A model generated the notes under the pieces. That model was not told where the DNA came from. It worked only from the letters and a program-made list of their open reading frames with translations, and searched no databases. Made by a program: the position numbers and the translations under genes. Source: Corynebacterium mastitidis DSM 44356 (GTDB taxonomy: Bacteria > Actinomycetota > Actinomycetes > Mycobacteriales > Mycobacteriaceae). From it: 64,000 nucleotides of DNA. Shown in pieces: positions 52,382-61,439 of the stretch (positions are counted from its first letter, which is position 1; the number at the start of each line of letters is the position of its first letter). The stretch lies in the NCBI RefSeq assembly GCF_000375365.1, contig NZ_AQXB01000006.1:124001-188000 (forward strand), read 5' to 3'.

Positions 52382-53815
52382 ATGACTGATCATTCCCAGG
52401 CTCAGATCGGCGTCATCGGACTCGCGGTCATGGGCTCTAACCTCGCCCGAAACTTTGCCAACCACGGCTACACGGTGGCGGTGTACAACCGCACCGCCGC
52501 CAAGACCGAGGAGTTCATGGCGCGCTACGGGGACGGGAGCTTCCTCCCCGCCGAGACCATCGAGGAGTTCGTGGCCTCCCTGGAGCGCCCGCGCCGCGCC
52601 ATCATCATGGTGCAGGCCGGCGCCGCCACCGACGCGGTGATTAATCAGCTCGCGGACGCGATGGAGGAGGGGGACATCATCGTCGATGGCGGCAACGCCC
52701 TCTACACCGACACCGTGCGCCGGGAGAAGGAGATCTCCGCGCGCGGCCTGCACTTCGTGGGCACCGGCATCTCCGGCGGCGAGGAGGGGGCGCTCAACGG
52801 CCCCTCCATCATGCCGGGCGGCACCGAGGAGTCCTACGCCTCCCTCGGCCCGCTGCTGGAGGACATCTCCGCGCACGTGGACGGCACCCCCTGCTGCACC
52901 CACATCGGCCCGGACGGCGCCGGGCACTTCGTCAAGATGGTGCACAACGGCATCGAGTACGCGGACATGCAGGTCATCGGCGAGGCCTACCACCTGCTGC
53001 GCTACGCGGCGGGCCTGGAACCGGCGCGCATCGCGGAGATCTTTAGGGAGTGGAACGAGGGCGATCTCAACTCCTACCTCATCGAGATCACCGCCGAGGT
53101 GCTCGCCCAGGTGGACACCGCCACCGGCCGCCCGCTCATCGACGTCATCGTGGACTCCGCCGGGCAGAAGGGCACCGGCCGCTGGACGGTCAAGGCCGCC
53201 CTGGACCTGGGCATCCCCGTGACCGGCATCGGAGAGGCGGTGTTCGCGCGCGCCCTGTCCAGCGCCCGCCCGCAGCGCCGCGCCGCGCAGTCCCTGCCCT
53301 CCGGCGCGCTGGGCACCCTGGAGGACCCCGAGGGCTTCGTCGAGGACGTCCGCCGCGCGCTGTACGCCTCCAAGGTGGTGGCCTACGCCCAGGGCTTCGA
53401 CGAGATCAAGGCCGGATCCCAGGAGCATGGCTGGGACGTCGATCCCCGCGACCTGGCCACCATCTGGCGCGGCGGCTGCATCATCCGCGCCAAGTTCCTC
53501 AACCGCATCGTGGATGCCTACAACGCAAACCCCGAGGTGGAGTCCCTGCTGCTGGACCCGTACTTCACCGAGCAGATCACCGAGTCGCTGGATTCCTGGC
53601 GCCGCGTGGTGGTCACCGCCACCCGGATGGGCCTGCCGATCCCGGTGTTCGCCTCCTCGCTGTCCTACTACGACAGCCTGCGTTCCGAGCGCCTCCCCGC
53701 CGCCCTCATCCAGGGGCAGCGCGACTACTTCGGCGCGCACACCTACGAGCGCACCGATCGCCCCGGCCGCTTCCACACCCTGTGGTCCGAGGACCGCTCC
53801 GAGGTGGAGGCCTAG
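52382..53815 (+). CDS. gnd: 6-phosphogluconate dehydrogenase
   Basis: Oxidative decarboxylation of 6-phosphogluconate to ribulose 5-phosphate with NADP+ reduction, third step of the pentose phosphate pathway. It has 477 residues. Cofactor loop GVIGLAVMGSNLARNFANHG (about 10-29) and VYNRTAAKTEEF with the NADP-selecting Arg. Active-site blocks are VDGGNALYTDTVRRE, GTGISGGEEGALNGPSIMPG (about 126-145) and FVKMVHNGIEYADMQVI (about 182-198; catalytic Lys and Asn). IVDSAGQKGTGRWT is the C-terminal signature. Confidence 0.97.
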   Translation: MTDHSQAQIGVIGLAVMGSNLARNFANHGYTVAVYNRTAAKTEEFMARYGDGSFLPAETIEEFVASLERPRRAIIMVQAGAATDAVINQLADAMEEGDIIVDGGNALYTDTVRREKEISARGLHFVGTGISGGEEGALNGPSIMPGGTEESYASLGPLLEDISAHVDGTPCCTHIGPDGAGHFVKMVHNGIEYADMQVIGEAYHLLRYAAGLEPARIAEIFREWNEGDLNSYLIEITAEVLAQVDTATGRPLIDVIVDSAGQKGTGRWTVKAALDLGIPVTGIGEAVFARALSSARPQRRAAQSLPSGALGTLEDPEGFVEDVRRALYASKVVAYAQGFDEIKAGSQEHGWDVDPRDLATIWRGGCIIRAKFLNRIVDAYNANPEVESLLLDPYFTEQITESLDSWRRVVVTATRMGLPIPVFASSLSYYDSLRSERLPAALIQGQRDYFGAHTYERTDRPGRFHTLWSEDRSEVEA

Positions 53816-53821
53816 TAGACT
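53816..53821 (+). promoter_or_regulatory. -10 box of the DEAD helicase gene (leaderless type)
   Basis: TAGACT, right after the gnd stop and 6 nt before the GTG at 53828. Confidence 0.6.
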
Positions 53822-53827
53822 CGCCGG

Positions 53828-55003
53828 GTGACTTCTTTCGTAGACCTCGGCCTCCCCGATTCCCTCCAGCGCTGCCTGCGCTCCGAGGGGATCACCCACC
53901 CCTTCCCCATCCAGGAGGCCGCCATCCCGGACATCCTCGCCGGGCGCGACCTGCTGGGCCGGGGCCCCACCGGGTCGGGTAAGACCTTCGCCTTCGGGCT
54001 GCCCATGCTGGCGCTACTTGCCGGGGCGCCGTCCCGCCCCGGCCACCCCCGGGGCCTGGTGCTGGTGCCCACCCGGGAGCTGGCCGCTCAGATCCGGGAG
54101 CGCCTGGCCGACCCCGCCGCCGCCCTGGGCCTGCGCGTCCTGGACGTGGTGGGCGGCATCAACATCAAGCGGCACAAGACGGCGCTGGCCGCCCCCGTGG
54201 ACCTCCTCGTGGCCACCCCCGGGCGCGCCCAGGACCTCATCAACCAAAAGGCCCTGTTCCTCGACGCGGTGCGCATCACCGCCCTGGACGAGGCGGACCA
54301 GATGGCGGACATGGGCTTTTTGCCCCAGGTGCGCAGGCTGCTTGACCTCACCCCCGCCGGGCAGCGGCTGCTCTTCTCCGCCACCCTGGACGGCCAGGTG
54401 TCCACGCTGGTGAACAGGTACCTCCGCGAGCCCGTGGAACACTCCACCGCCCCGGCCCAGGCGGCGGTGGACACGATGACGCACTACACGTTCCTGGTGG
54501 GCACCCGCGAGGCGCGCAACGAGGTGGTGCTGCGCATCGGCGCCCGCCGGGGCCGGACCATCATGTTCATGCGTACCAAGCACGGGGTGGACCGCCAGGT
54601 GAAAAAGCTCCAGCGCGCCGGGATCGCCGCCGCCGGGCTCCACGGCAACAAGGGCCAGTCCGCTCGCACCCGGGCCCTGGAGGGCTTCGCGGACGGCTCC
54701 GTGCCGGTGCTCGTGGCCACGGACATCGCCGCCCGCGGCATCGACATCGGCGACGTCTCCCTGGTGGTCCACGTCGATCCCCCCGCCGAGCACAAGGCCT
54801 ACCTGCACCGGGCGGGGCGCACGGCGCGCGCCGGGCACAGCGGCAGCGTGGTCACCCTCGTGATGGAGCAGCAGGAAAAGGAGGTGTCCCAGCTTCTGCG
54901 CAAGGCCGGGGTGGACGCGCAGGAGTGCAAAATCACCCCGGACTCCCCCGCTTTGGCTAAGATCACGGGTGCACGTGTTCCCAAGAAGAAGGCTGGAGCG
55001 TAA
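53828..55003 (+). CDS. DEAD-box RNA helicase (RhlE-like)
   Basis: A 391-residue ATP-dependent RNA helicase. Q motif around [26 protein letters not shown] (cut: [15 protein letters not shown], about 21-35), motif I GPTGSGKT (about 45-52), Ia [20 protein letters not shown] (about 156-166), [24 protein letters not shown] (about 297-310) and [12 protein letters not shown] (about 328-337). Short C-terminal basic tail (KKKAGA). Likely helps RNA folding or decay. GTG start is fixed by the -10 box. Confidence 0.94.
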   Translation: MTSFVDLGLPDSLQRCLRSEGITHPFPIQEAAIPDILAGRDLLGRGPTGSGKTFAFGLPMLALLAGAPSRPGHPRGLVLVPTRELAAQIRERLADPAAALGLRVLDVVGGINIKRHKTALAAPVDLLVATPGRAQDLINQKALFLDAVRITALDEADQMADMGFLPQVRRLLDLTPAGQRLLFSATLDGQVSTLVNRYLREPVEHSTAPAQAAVDTMTHYTFLVGTREARNEVVLRIGARRGRTIMFMRTKHGVDRQVKKLQRAGIAAAGLHGNKGQSARTRALEGFADGSVPVLVATDIAARGIDIGDVSLVVHVDPPAEHKAYLHRAGRTARAGHSGSVVTLVMEQQEKEVSQLLRKAGVDAQECKITPDSPALAKITGARVPKKKAGA

Positions 55004-55017
55004 GACCCGCCCCCACC

Positions 55018-56352
55018 ATGGACATATTCATAGGTATTCTCTCCCTCCTCGGCTTCGTGGTCCTGACGGCCAGCACGGGGCTCTTCGTGGCCATCGAGTT
55101 CGCGCTCACGGGGGTGGAGCGCTCCACGGTGGATAACCACGTCAAGGAGCGCGGGGACGCCTCGGCGCGCGCCGTGCAGCGGGACTTCCGCAACCTCTCC
55201 TTCGTGCTCTCCGGCGCGCAGCTCGGCATCACGGTGACCACGCTGGCCACGGGCTTCCTCGCGGAGCCGATCCTGGCGCGGTACTTTACCCCGCTGCTGT
55301 CCTGGACGGATTCCTCGGAGACCCTCGCCCTGGTGCTGGCCATGATCGTGGCCACGGTGCTGTCCATGGTCTTTGGCGAGCTGGTTCCCAAGAACATCGC
55401 CATCACCATGCCCCTGCCGGTGGCCCGGCTGGTGGTCCACCCGGTGCACGTCTTTAACGTCTCCTTCAAGTGGTTCATCAACTTCCTTAACGTCGCCGCC
55501 AACTGGACGGTGCGCCGGATGGGCATCGAGCCCGCCGACGAGCTCGCCTCCGCGCGCTCCCCGCAGGAGTTGGGGTCTCTGGTGCGCAACTCCGTGGGCG
55601 TGGGCGGCATCGACGCCACCAAGGCCGAGGTGCTGGAGGCCTCCCTGAAGTTCGGGGAGACCACGGCCGAGGAGCTGATGACGCCGCGCTCCACCGTGGA
55701 CCTGCTCCAGGCCCAGGAGAGCGTCAGCCACCTCATCGCGCTGAGCCTGGACACCGGCCACTCGCGCTTCCCGGTGGTCAACGGGGACTTAGACGAGACG
55801 CTCGGCGTGGTCCACGTCAAGGACGCCTTCTCCGTTCCCGCAGCGGACCGCCACCGGGTCACGGTGGGCTCGCTGGCCCGCCGGATTCCGGCGATCCCCG
55901 AGTCCCTGGGCGGGGACGCGGTGCTCAAGGCCGTGCGCTCGGCGGGCTCGCAGATGGTGCTGGTGGCCGACGAATACGGCGGCACCGCGGGGATCATCAC
56001 CATCGAGGACGTGGTGGAGGAGATCCTCGGGGACGTCTACGACGAGCACGACGACCAGGTGGCGCAGCGCGACTTCCAGCGCTTCGGCACGAGCTGGGAG
56101 GTCTCCGGGCTGGTGCGCACGAACGAGCTGGCGGAGGAGATCGGCTACCACGCCCCGGAGGGGCCGTATGAGACCCTCGGCGGCCTCATCATGGCGCAGA
56201 TCGGCCGCATCCCCAAGGTGGGCGACGCCACCGTGCTGGGCGATTCCTCGGGCCGCTGGATCGCGCGGGTCTCCGGCATGGACGAGCGCCGCATCGACCG
56301 GGTCATCTTCACCCCCATCACGGAGGAAGAGGCAAAGGAGTACCAGCAGTGA
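55018..56352 (+). CDS. CNNM/CorC-type transporter-associated protein (DUF21-CBS)
   Basis: A 444-residue membrane protein of the CNNM/hemolysin C group. The N-terminal DUF21 transmembrane domain (about 1-195; FGELVPKNIAITMPLPVARL at about 119-138) is followed by two CBS domains (about 215-340; EELMTPRSTVDLLQAQES, VADEYGGTAGIITIEDVVEE) and a CorC_HlyC domain (about 355-440). Family members take part in Mg2+ export or sensing. A second copy starts inside its stop codon (GTGA), so both are co-translated and may form a heteromer. Confidence 0.92.
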   Translation: MDIFIGILSLLGFVVLTASTGLFVAIEFALTGVERSTVDNHVKERGDASARAVQRDFRNLSFVLSGAQLGITVTTLATGFLAEPILARYFTPLLSWTDSSETLALVLAMIVATVLSMVFGELVPKNIAITMPLPVARLVVHPVHVFNVSFKWFINFLNVAANWTVRRMGIEPADELASARSPQELGSLVRNSVGVGGIDATKAEVLEASLKFGETTAEELMTPRSTVDLLQAQESVSHLIALSLDTGHSRFPVVNGDLDETLGVVHVKDAFSVPAADRHRVTVGSLARRIPAIPESLGGDAVLKAVRSAGSQMVLVADEYGGTAGIITIEDVVEEILGDVYDEHDDQVAQRDFQRFGTSWEVSGLVRTNELAEEIGYHAPEGPYETLGGLIMAQIGRIPKVGDATVLGDSSGRWIARVSGMDERRIDRVIFTPITEEEAKEYQQ

Positions 56353-57401
56353 GCATCCTGACCACCGTGGCCCTGATCGCCGCCCTGCTGCTGGCCAACG
56401 CCTTCTTCGTGGCCAGCGAGTTCGCCCTGATCTCCTCGCGCCGCGACCGGGTGGAGGCGCTCATCGCCCAGGGCCGGGCGGGCGCGCCCCGGGTGCTCTA
56501 CGCCACCGAGCACCTCTCCCTCATGCTGGCCGGCGCGCAGTTCGGCATCACCCTGTGTTCCCTGGTGCTCGGCAAAGTCGCGGAGCCCGCCGTAGCGCAC
56601 TTCGTGGAGGAGCCCTTCAGCGCCCTCGGGGTGCCCGCCAACCTCATCCACCCGCTGTCCTTCGTGATCGCGCTGGCGATCATCACCTTCCTGCACATCC
56701 TCTTCGGGGAGATGGTGCCCAAGAACATCGCCATCGCCGGGCCGGAGACGCTGGCGCTGTGGCTGGCACCGGGCATCATCGGCTGGGTGCGCGTCACCCG
56801 CCCGCTCATCGAGCTGCTCAACTGGATCGCCCGGATCACGCTGCGGCTCTTTGGCATCGAGCAGAAGGACGAGCTGGATTCCACCGTGGACCAAAAGCAG
56901 CTCGCCTCCATGATCGCGGAGTCCCGCGCGGAGGGGTACATCGACGCGGAGGAGCACGCGCGCCTCAACAAGGCGCTGCGCTCGGAGAACCGCAGCCTCA
57001 AGGAGGTCATGATCCCCCTGCCGCAGGTGCGCAGCCTGGACTTTGGCCGCAGCGGCCCCACCATCGCGGACCTGGAACGGCTGGTCCAGGACACGGGCTT
57101 TTCCCGCTTCCCGGTCACCGGGCGCGACGGCTCCTACCTGGGCTACATCCACGTCAAGGACGTCCTCGGGTGGATGTCCTCCTCGTCCCCGGACGCGGTG
57201 ATCCCGCGCAGCCAGCTGCGGCCGCTGATCTTCGTGGACGGCCAGGAACCCCTGGATCACGCCCTGCACACGCTGCACCTGCGCTCCGCGCACATGGCGC
57301 AGGTGCGCGATCGCGGCGAACTCATCGGCATCGTGGCGCTGGAGGACCTCATCGAGGAGTACGTGGGAACCGTCACCGACTGGACGCACGAGGAGGCCTA
57401 G
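56349..57401 (+). CDS. Second CNNM-type DUF21-CBS membrane protein
   Basis: A 350-residue paralogue of the preceding gene product, with the DUF21 domain (about 1-190; LFGEMVPKNIAIAGPETLAL at about 117-136) and two CBS domains (about 215-340; SRFPVTGRDGSYLGYIHVKD, IVALEDLIEEYVG). It lacks the C-terminal CorC_HlyC domain, which is the main difference. GTG start overlaps the upstream TGA by 4 nt. Its TAG overlaps the next GTG by one base. The tandem long-plus-short pair is typical for Actinobacteria. Confidence 0.92.
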   Translation: MSILTTVALIAALLLANAFFVASEFALISSRRDRVEALIAQGRAGAPRVLYATEHLSLMLAGAQFGITLCSLVLGKVAEPAVAHFVEEPFSALGVPANLIHPLSFVIALAIITFLHILFGEMVPKNIAIAGPETLALWLAPGIIGWVRVTRPLIELLNWIARITLRLFGIEQKDELDSTVDQKQLASMIAESRAEGYIDAEEHARLNKALRSENRSLKEVMIPLPQVRSLDFGRSGPTIADLERLVQDTGFSRFPVTGRDGSYLGYIHVKDVLGWMSSSSPDAVIPRSQLRPLIFVDGQEPLDHALHTLHLRSAHMAQVRDRGELIGIVALEDLIEEYVGTVTDWTHEEA

Positions 57402-58270
57402 TGCGCTACCTGGTTCCCGCCCAGTGGCGCGCCCGGATGCGCGAGCACGCCGACCGCGCGGACGCCCTGACCCGCGCCCACCTGGAGCGCCGCCGCAACC
57501 ACCGCAAGCACCCGGTCTACGATTTCCTCTTCGACTACTACCAGGTGCGCCCCGGTCAACTGCGCTCCTGGCATCCCGGCCTGGGCACCCAGTTGCTCGG
57601 TCAGCCCCCGCACGCCGGGTGGCGGGACTACCGCCGCGAGCAGCCCGTGGGTGTGGACGTGGACGCCTTCCTCCGGAGGCGCGGGGAGGGGGTGGCCAAG
57701 ATCGGTGAGCTGCTCTCCCGCACCGCCTCGAACCCCGCGCGCTTCGATTGCTTTGGCCTGCACGAGTGGGCGATGGTCTACCACGGCACCCCGCGCCACG
57801 ATCTGCCGCTGCGGCTGGGCGCGCGCACCAACGAGGTCGTGGAGGAGCACAGCCTGCGCTGCACGCACTACGACGCCTTCCGCTTTTTCACCCCGCCCGC
57901 GCGCCCCCTCAACCTCACGGTGCTCAGCCGCCCCGCCCAGGCGCAGCACGAGCAGCGCGGCTGCGTCCACGCCACGATGGACCTCTACAAGTGGGCGCAC
58001 AAGCTCGGCCCCCTGGTGCCGGGCGACCTACTTCTCGACGCCTTCGTGCTCGCCCGCCGCGCCCGGGTGCTGGACATGGAGGCCTCGCCGTACGACGTGC
58101 GCGGGCTGGGGTTCGGGGTGGTGCCCATCGAGACCCCGGAGGGCAAGGCCGAGTACGTGCGCAGGCAGCGCGAGCTGGCGCACGCCGCGGAGCCCATCCG
58201 CGACCGGCTCATCAAGATTGTTTCTATCGTCAAAGACGCTAAACTTCTAGCTAAAAGTGAGACTACCTAA
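57401..58270 (+). CDS. Protein annotated as 3-methyladenine DNA glycosylase in relatives
   Basis: A 289-residue cytosolic protein. Homologues in corynebacteria and mycobacteria are labelled 3-methyladenine DNA glycosylase, but I see neither the HhH-GPD motif of AlkA nor the Tag zinc site, so the label rests on annotation history. Conserved-looking blocks are HRKHPVYDFLFDYYQVRPGQ (about 39-58), NPARFDCFGLHEWAMVYHG and LRCTHYDAFRFFTPPARPLN (about 151-170), with several His, Cys and Asp that could bind metal. GTG start overlaps the upstream stop by one base. Confidence 0.75.
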   Translation: MRYLVPAQWRARMREHADRADALTRAHLERRRNHRKHPVYDFLFDYYQVRPGQLRSWHPGLGTQLLGQPPHAGWRDYRREQPVGVDVDAFLRRRGEGVAKIGELLSRTASNPARFDCFGLHEWAMVYHGTPRHDLPLRLGARTNEVVEEHSLRCTHYDAFRFFTPPARPLNLTVLSRPAQAQHEQRGCVHATMDLYKWAHKLGPLVPGDLLLDAFVLARRARVLDMEASPYDVRGLGFGVVPIETPEGKAEYVRRQRELAHAAEPIRDRLIKIVSIVKDAKLLAKSETT

Positions 58271-58284
58271 GGGAGGACTGCTCG

Positions 58285-59469
58285 GTGCCCGGTCAACATA
58301 GGACAGAAGCTAAGAGTCACGGGGCGACGATCACCACGATCATCGTCATCATCCTCGTGATCCTCGCGGTAGTCTGGTGGCTCTTCTACCACAAGAACGA
58401 TTCCTCCGAGTCCTCCCAGGCCCAGGGCGCGTGCGAGAACCCCACGGTCCTGCACGTCGCGGAGCAGTACCCCGGTGCAGCGGACATGTTCCTGCGCGAC
58501 TTCTCCGAGGAGTGCGTGACCCCGGAGCTGGTGAGCTCCCCCTCCCAGGCCCAGGTCTACGTGGCGGTGGACTCCCCCGCCGCGGACGCCGCCCTCGCGG
58601 AGCAGGGGCTGAGCCGCTCCCCCGAGCCGCCCAAGGTGGTGGGCAGCACCCCGGTGGGGCTGAGCACCCCGCAGGCCCCCGAGGGCGAGGTGGACCCCCA
58701 GTCCGTGTACTACGGCAGCGATCCGGCGGTGGCCCAGGCGGCGGCCTCCGCGCTGGCCGGGGACCCCGAGCAGGCCGAGTCCCTCGTGACGCGCGACTCC
58801 CAGGTGCCCGCACCAGAGGACCCCGCCGTTCCCCTCGCCGTGACCTCCTTGACCAACCCCGAGGGGCGCGTGTTCACGGCGCTGCCGGGCGCGGAGCTGA
58901 CCTTCTCCGCCATCGAGGTGAACAACCCGAACCTCCCCGAGGGCGCTCAGAACGATGAGGGCGAAAACTCCGAGAACCCCGACGCCACCGAGGCCGCGCC
59001 CGCGCAGCCGCAGACCCTCTTCCTCCTGGACGCCTCCGCGCAGATGGCGCCGCAGTTTGACGCCACCCGCGCGCGCCTGGCCGAGGAGGCCGCCGCGCTC
59101 GAGCAGCCGGTGGCGCTGTGGAACTACTCCTCCCCGCTCAACCCCGGCGTCACCCGCCCGTGGCGCGATAACGTGGGCTTCGGCCCCGCCCAGGAGATCA
59201 CCCCCGTGCTCAACGGCTTTGGCACCGGCGGCATTCCGCTGACCCGCACCTCGGTGCTGGCGGCGCTGCGCACCGCCGCCGAGCAGGCGCAGGCCACGGG
59301 CCAGCCCGCGCGCGTGGTGCTGTTTACCTCCGGCACCGCCCCCGAGGACCTGGATGACGCCGCCTTTGGCCGCCAGCTTGCCTCCACGCTAGAAAACCCC
59401 CAGGTCTCCCTGGAGGTTGTGCAGGTGGGCGATCAGGCGGACCCGCTCCTTACGGAGTACGCCCGCTAA
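58285..59469 (+). CDS. Membrane-anchored secreted protein with vWA-like C-terminus
   Basis: A 394-residue protein with one N-terminal transmembrane segment (ATITTIIVIILVILAVVWWL, about 14-33) and a large extracellular part. The first extracellular half recalls a solute-binding fold (ACENPTVLHVAEQYPGAADM). The last 150 residues look like a von Willebrand A domain, with TLFLLDASAQMAPQFD (about 247-262) standing for the MIDAS DxSxS, here D-A-S-A-Q, and RVVLFTSGTAPEDLDD later. An acidic, Asn-rich linker lies between them. Metal binding may be weak because the last MIDAS Ser is missing. GGGAGGA precedes the GTG start. Confidence 0.75.
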   Translation: MPGQHRTEAKSHGATITTIIVIILVILAVVWWLFYHKNDSSESSQAQGACENPTVLHVAEQYPGAADMFLRDFSEECVTPELVSSPSQAQVYVAVDSPAADAALAEQGLSRSPEPPKVVGSTPVGLSTPQAPEGEVDPQSVYYGSDPAVAQAAASALAGDPEQAESLVTRDSQVPAPEDPAVPLAVTSLTNPEGRVFTALPGAELTFSAIEVNNPNLPEGAQNDEGENSENPDATEAAPAQPQTLFLLDASAQMAPQFDATRARLAEEAAALEQPVALWNYSSPLNPGVTRPWRDNVGFGPAQEITPVLNGFGTGGIPLTRTSVLAALRTAAEQAQATGQPARVVLFTSGTAPEDLDDAAFGRQLASTLENPQVSLEVVQVGDQADPLLTEYAR

Positions 59470-59476
59470 GCAGCGG

Positions 59477-60019
59477 CTAGGAGGACTTGCGGGCCCTCCG
59501 GGCCGCGAGTTCGTCCACCGCGATGACGTTGCTTTCCCCCGCGATGCGCTCCGAGGGGAAGGCCGCGATGGTGCCGGAGAGCTCCTTGACGATGCCCGGC
59601 ACCGCGATACCAAAGACCCCCTGGCCGCCGCCGAGCAGGTCGATCACCTCGTTGGCGGAGTGGCACTCGTACACGGTGGTGCCGTCGGAGACCAGGGTGA
59701 TCTCCGCGATGTCGTCCACGCCGCGGTCGCGCAGCCGCTCCACCGCGAGGCGGATGTTCTGCAGGGAGATGCCCGTGTCCAGCAACCGCTTGACGATCTT
59801 GAGCACCAGGATGTCGCGGAAGGAATAAAGGCGCTGCGAGCCCGAGCCCTGCGCCCCCCGGATGGAGGGCTTGACCAGGTTGGTGCGCGCCCAGTAATCG
59901 AGCTGACGGTACGTAATCCCCGCCACCTGGCAGGCGATGGGCACCCGGTACCCGACCTCTTCGCCGGGGCCGAGGTCGAAGAGTGATTCCTGCACAGGGC
60001 GATCCTGGTTGTTGCTCAC
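59477..60019 (-). CDS. MerR-family transcription regulator
   Basis: A 180-residue MerR-type regulator, orthologous by context to M. tuberculosis Rv1828 and C. glutamicum cg1633. The winged HTH is VGYRVPIACQVAGITYRQLDYWAR (cut: QVAGITYRQLDYWARTNLV, about 31-49) and QRLYSFRDILVLKIVKRLLD (about 62-81). A C-terminal domain without metal-binding Cys (about 105-170) follows. GTG start with GGAG 10-13 nt upstream. The 119-bp upstream region holds a 25-bp palindrome that may be its operator. Targets unknown. Confidence 0.9.
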   Translation of the reverse strand: MSNNQDRPVQESLFDLGPGEEVGYRVPIACQVAGITYRQLDYWARTNLVKPSIRGAQGSGSQRLYSFRDILVLKIVKRLLDTGISLQNIRLAVERLRDRGVDDIAEITLVSDGTTVYECHSANEVIDLLGGGQGVFGIAVPGIVKELSGTIAAFPSERIAGESNVIAVDELAARRARKSS

Positions 60020-60109
60020 CGTCAGTACTCCAATGATCTGTAGGTCTTTGGCTTTTTATTCAATGCCAAGGTTATCCCAAGGTCAAGTGGTGACCGCGCG
60101 ACACGCCCA

Positions 60110-60134
60110 AAACTTAAACCTCAAGTTGAAGTTT
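60110..60134. promoter_or_regulatory. 25-bp imperfect palindrome, candidate MerR operator
   Basis: Arms AAACTT-N-AA and TT-N-AAGTTT pair symmetrically around 60122, with 20 of the 25 positions symmetric. It lies 91 bp upstream of the merR start, in an A/T-rich island unlike the surrounding GC-rich DNA. Long, near-perfect dyads are typical MerR sites. Which regulator of this locus binds it is not known. Confidence 0.5.
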
Positions 60135-60138
60135 AGAC

Positions 60139-60720
60139 CTAGCCCTCATCGTTGTCATCCCCCTCGTCCCCCTCGCCTCCGGACAGATCCTCCTCGGAGA
60201 CCCCGAGCTCGCGCATCATGCGCTCGAAGTCGGCGTCCGCCTGCGCGTCCCCCGAGGCGGAATCCTCCGCCCCATGCGCATCCTCCGCGCCTTCCTCCCC
60301 AAAGCTCAGGCCCAGGTACTCGCGCAGCGCGGAATCCGCCGCGAAGAAGGAGAACTGGGTGAGCACGTCCTCGGAGACGGAGAAGGGCAGGCCCAAAAGC
60401 TGGGCCACCATGAGCGCGTCGGAGGGGCGGGCGTCCACCTCGGTGCCGTCGCTCAGCGTGATCTCGGCCACGAACACGCCCTCGAAGGCGCTGGTGATGC
60501 CCACCTTTTCCACCCCGATGGCGCTCAGCGCCTCCGCGAGCAGATCGACGGTCCCGGGGCGGCGCGGGACATAGCCCGCCGCGCGGGCCTCGATCTCCGC
60601 GGCCGCCGCCGGCGCGACCCACAGCGGAAGCAGCCGGTTGCGCTCGGCCCAGCGCAGGACCACGCAATAAAAATCCTCCGGCCCCGTGCGGCGCACGCCG
60701 TGAAACTCTACCGGGATCAT
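60139..60720 (-). CDS. Bifunctional nuclease (BFN/DUF151) domain protein
   Basis: A 193-residue protein with the BFN domain: VVLRWAERNRLLPLWVAPAA (about 21-40), VGITSAFEGVFVAEITLSDG (about 73-92) and VDARPSDALMVAQLLGLPFSV (about 95-115; RPSDA signature). Members from plants and bacteria have RNase/DNase activity. The C-terminal 60 residues are acidic and low-complexity (EEDLSGGEGDEGDDNDEG), perhaps a protein-interaction tail. It is downstream of ftsR with a 4-nt ATGA overlap, order odhI-ftsR-BFN as in C. glutamicum and mycobacteria. Confidence 0.9.
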   Translation of the reverse strand: MIPVEFHGVRRTGPEDFYCVVLRWAERNRLLPLWVAPAAAAEIEARAAGYVPRRPGTVDLLAEALSAIGVEKVGITSAFEGVFVAEITLSDGTEVDARPSDALMVAQLLGLPFSVSEDVLTQFSFFAADSALREYLGLSFGEEGAEDAHGAEDSASGDAQADADFERMMRELGVSEEDLSGGEGDEGDDNDEG

Positions 60721-61424
60721 AGATCCAGCTCGTCTCGCAGGGCCTTCTTGAACAGGGAGGCGTGCAGGGAGACCACCAGCGCGCTCATCTGCTGGCTCAT
60801 CTCCTCGGCCTCCTGCTTGGCACTCTGCGAACGGGACTTGGCCACCGGCCCGGCCACCTGGCCGATCAGGTCCGCCTGGCGCCGCGCGGCGTTGCGCAGC
60901 GAGCGCAGGTGGCGCTCGTCGAAGCCGAAGCCGCGCAGGGCCTCGGCGTTACTCACCACCGTGACGTCGTCCGCGGTGAACATACCCGCCGCATCCGGGC
61001 TGATGAGCCGGGCGGCCACGCACTCCTCCACCACGGACTCGGCCACGCCCGCCTTGCGGGCCACCTCCACGTCCGTCAGGCGGAACGGGGAGCTGCGGAA
61101 GTTCTCCGGGGAGACCAGCGAATGCGAGATCGCGGTCACCTGCCCGGAGTCCATGGCCTCAAGCTGCTCCCGGATGACCTTCAGCGGGAGGTAGTTGTCG
61201 CGCTGCGTGGTGAGGATATAGCGAAGCCGCTCCACGTCGTCGTCAGTGAAGCGACGGTACCCAGAGGACGTCCGCTGGGGGGTCACCAGCCCCTCGGACT
61301 CCAAGAACCTAATCTTGGACACGGTGACGTCGGGAAACTCCTGACGCAGCCGCTCCAGGACCACGCCGATGGACATCGTCTTCTTCGGCTTCGGCGCGGC
61401 CGCCGCCTTAGTTACAGCGCTCAT
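60717..61424 (-). CDS. ftsR: MerR-family regulator FtsR
   Basis: A 235-residue MerR-type activator. In C. glutamicum its orthologue (cg1631) controls ftsZ and cell division. HTH block MSIGVVLERLRQEFPDVTVS then IRFLESEGLVTPQRTSSGYR (about 37-56) and RRFTDDDVERLRYILTTQ (about 56-73). The remainder is a helical effector region with no metal Cys. It is 15 nt downstream of odhI and overlaps the BFN gene by 4 nt. Naming rests on gene context plus the MerR HTH; the regulon here is untested. Confidence 0.88.
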   Translation of the reverse strand: MSAVTKAAAAPKPKKTMSIGVVLERLRQEFPDVTVSKIRFLESEGLVTPQRTSSGYRRFTDDDVERLRYILTTQRDNYLPLKVIREQLEAMDSGQVTAISHSLVSPENFRSSPFRLTDVEVARKAGVAESVVEECVAARLISPDAAGMFTADDVTVVSNAEALRGFGFDERHLRSLRNAARRQADLIGQVAGPVAKSRSQSAKQEAEEMSQQMSALVVSLHASLFKKALRDELDL

Positions 61425-61439
61425 ACAACAACAAAGGGG

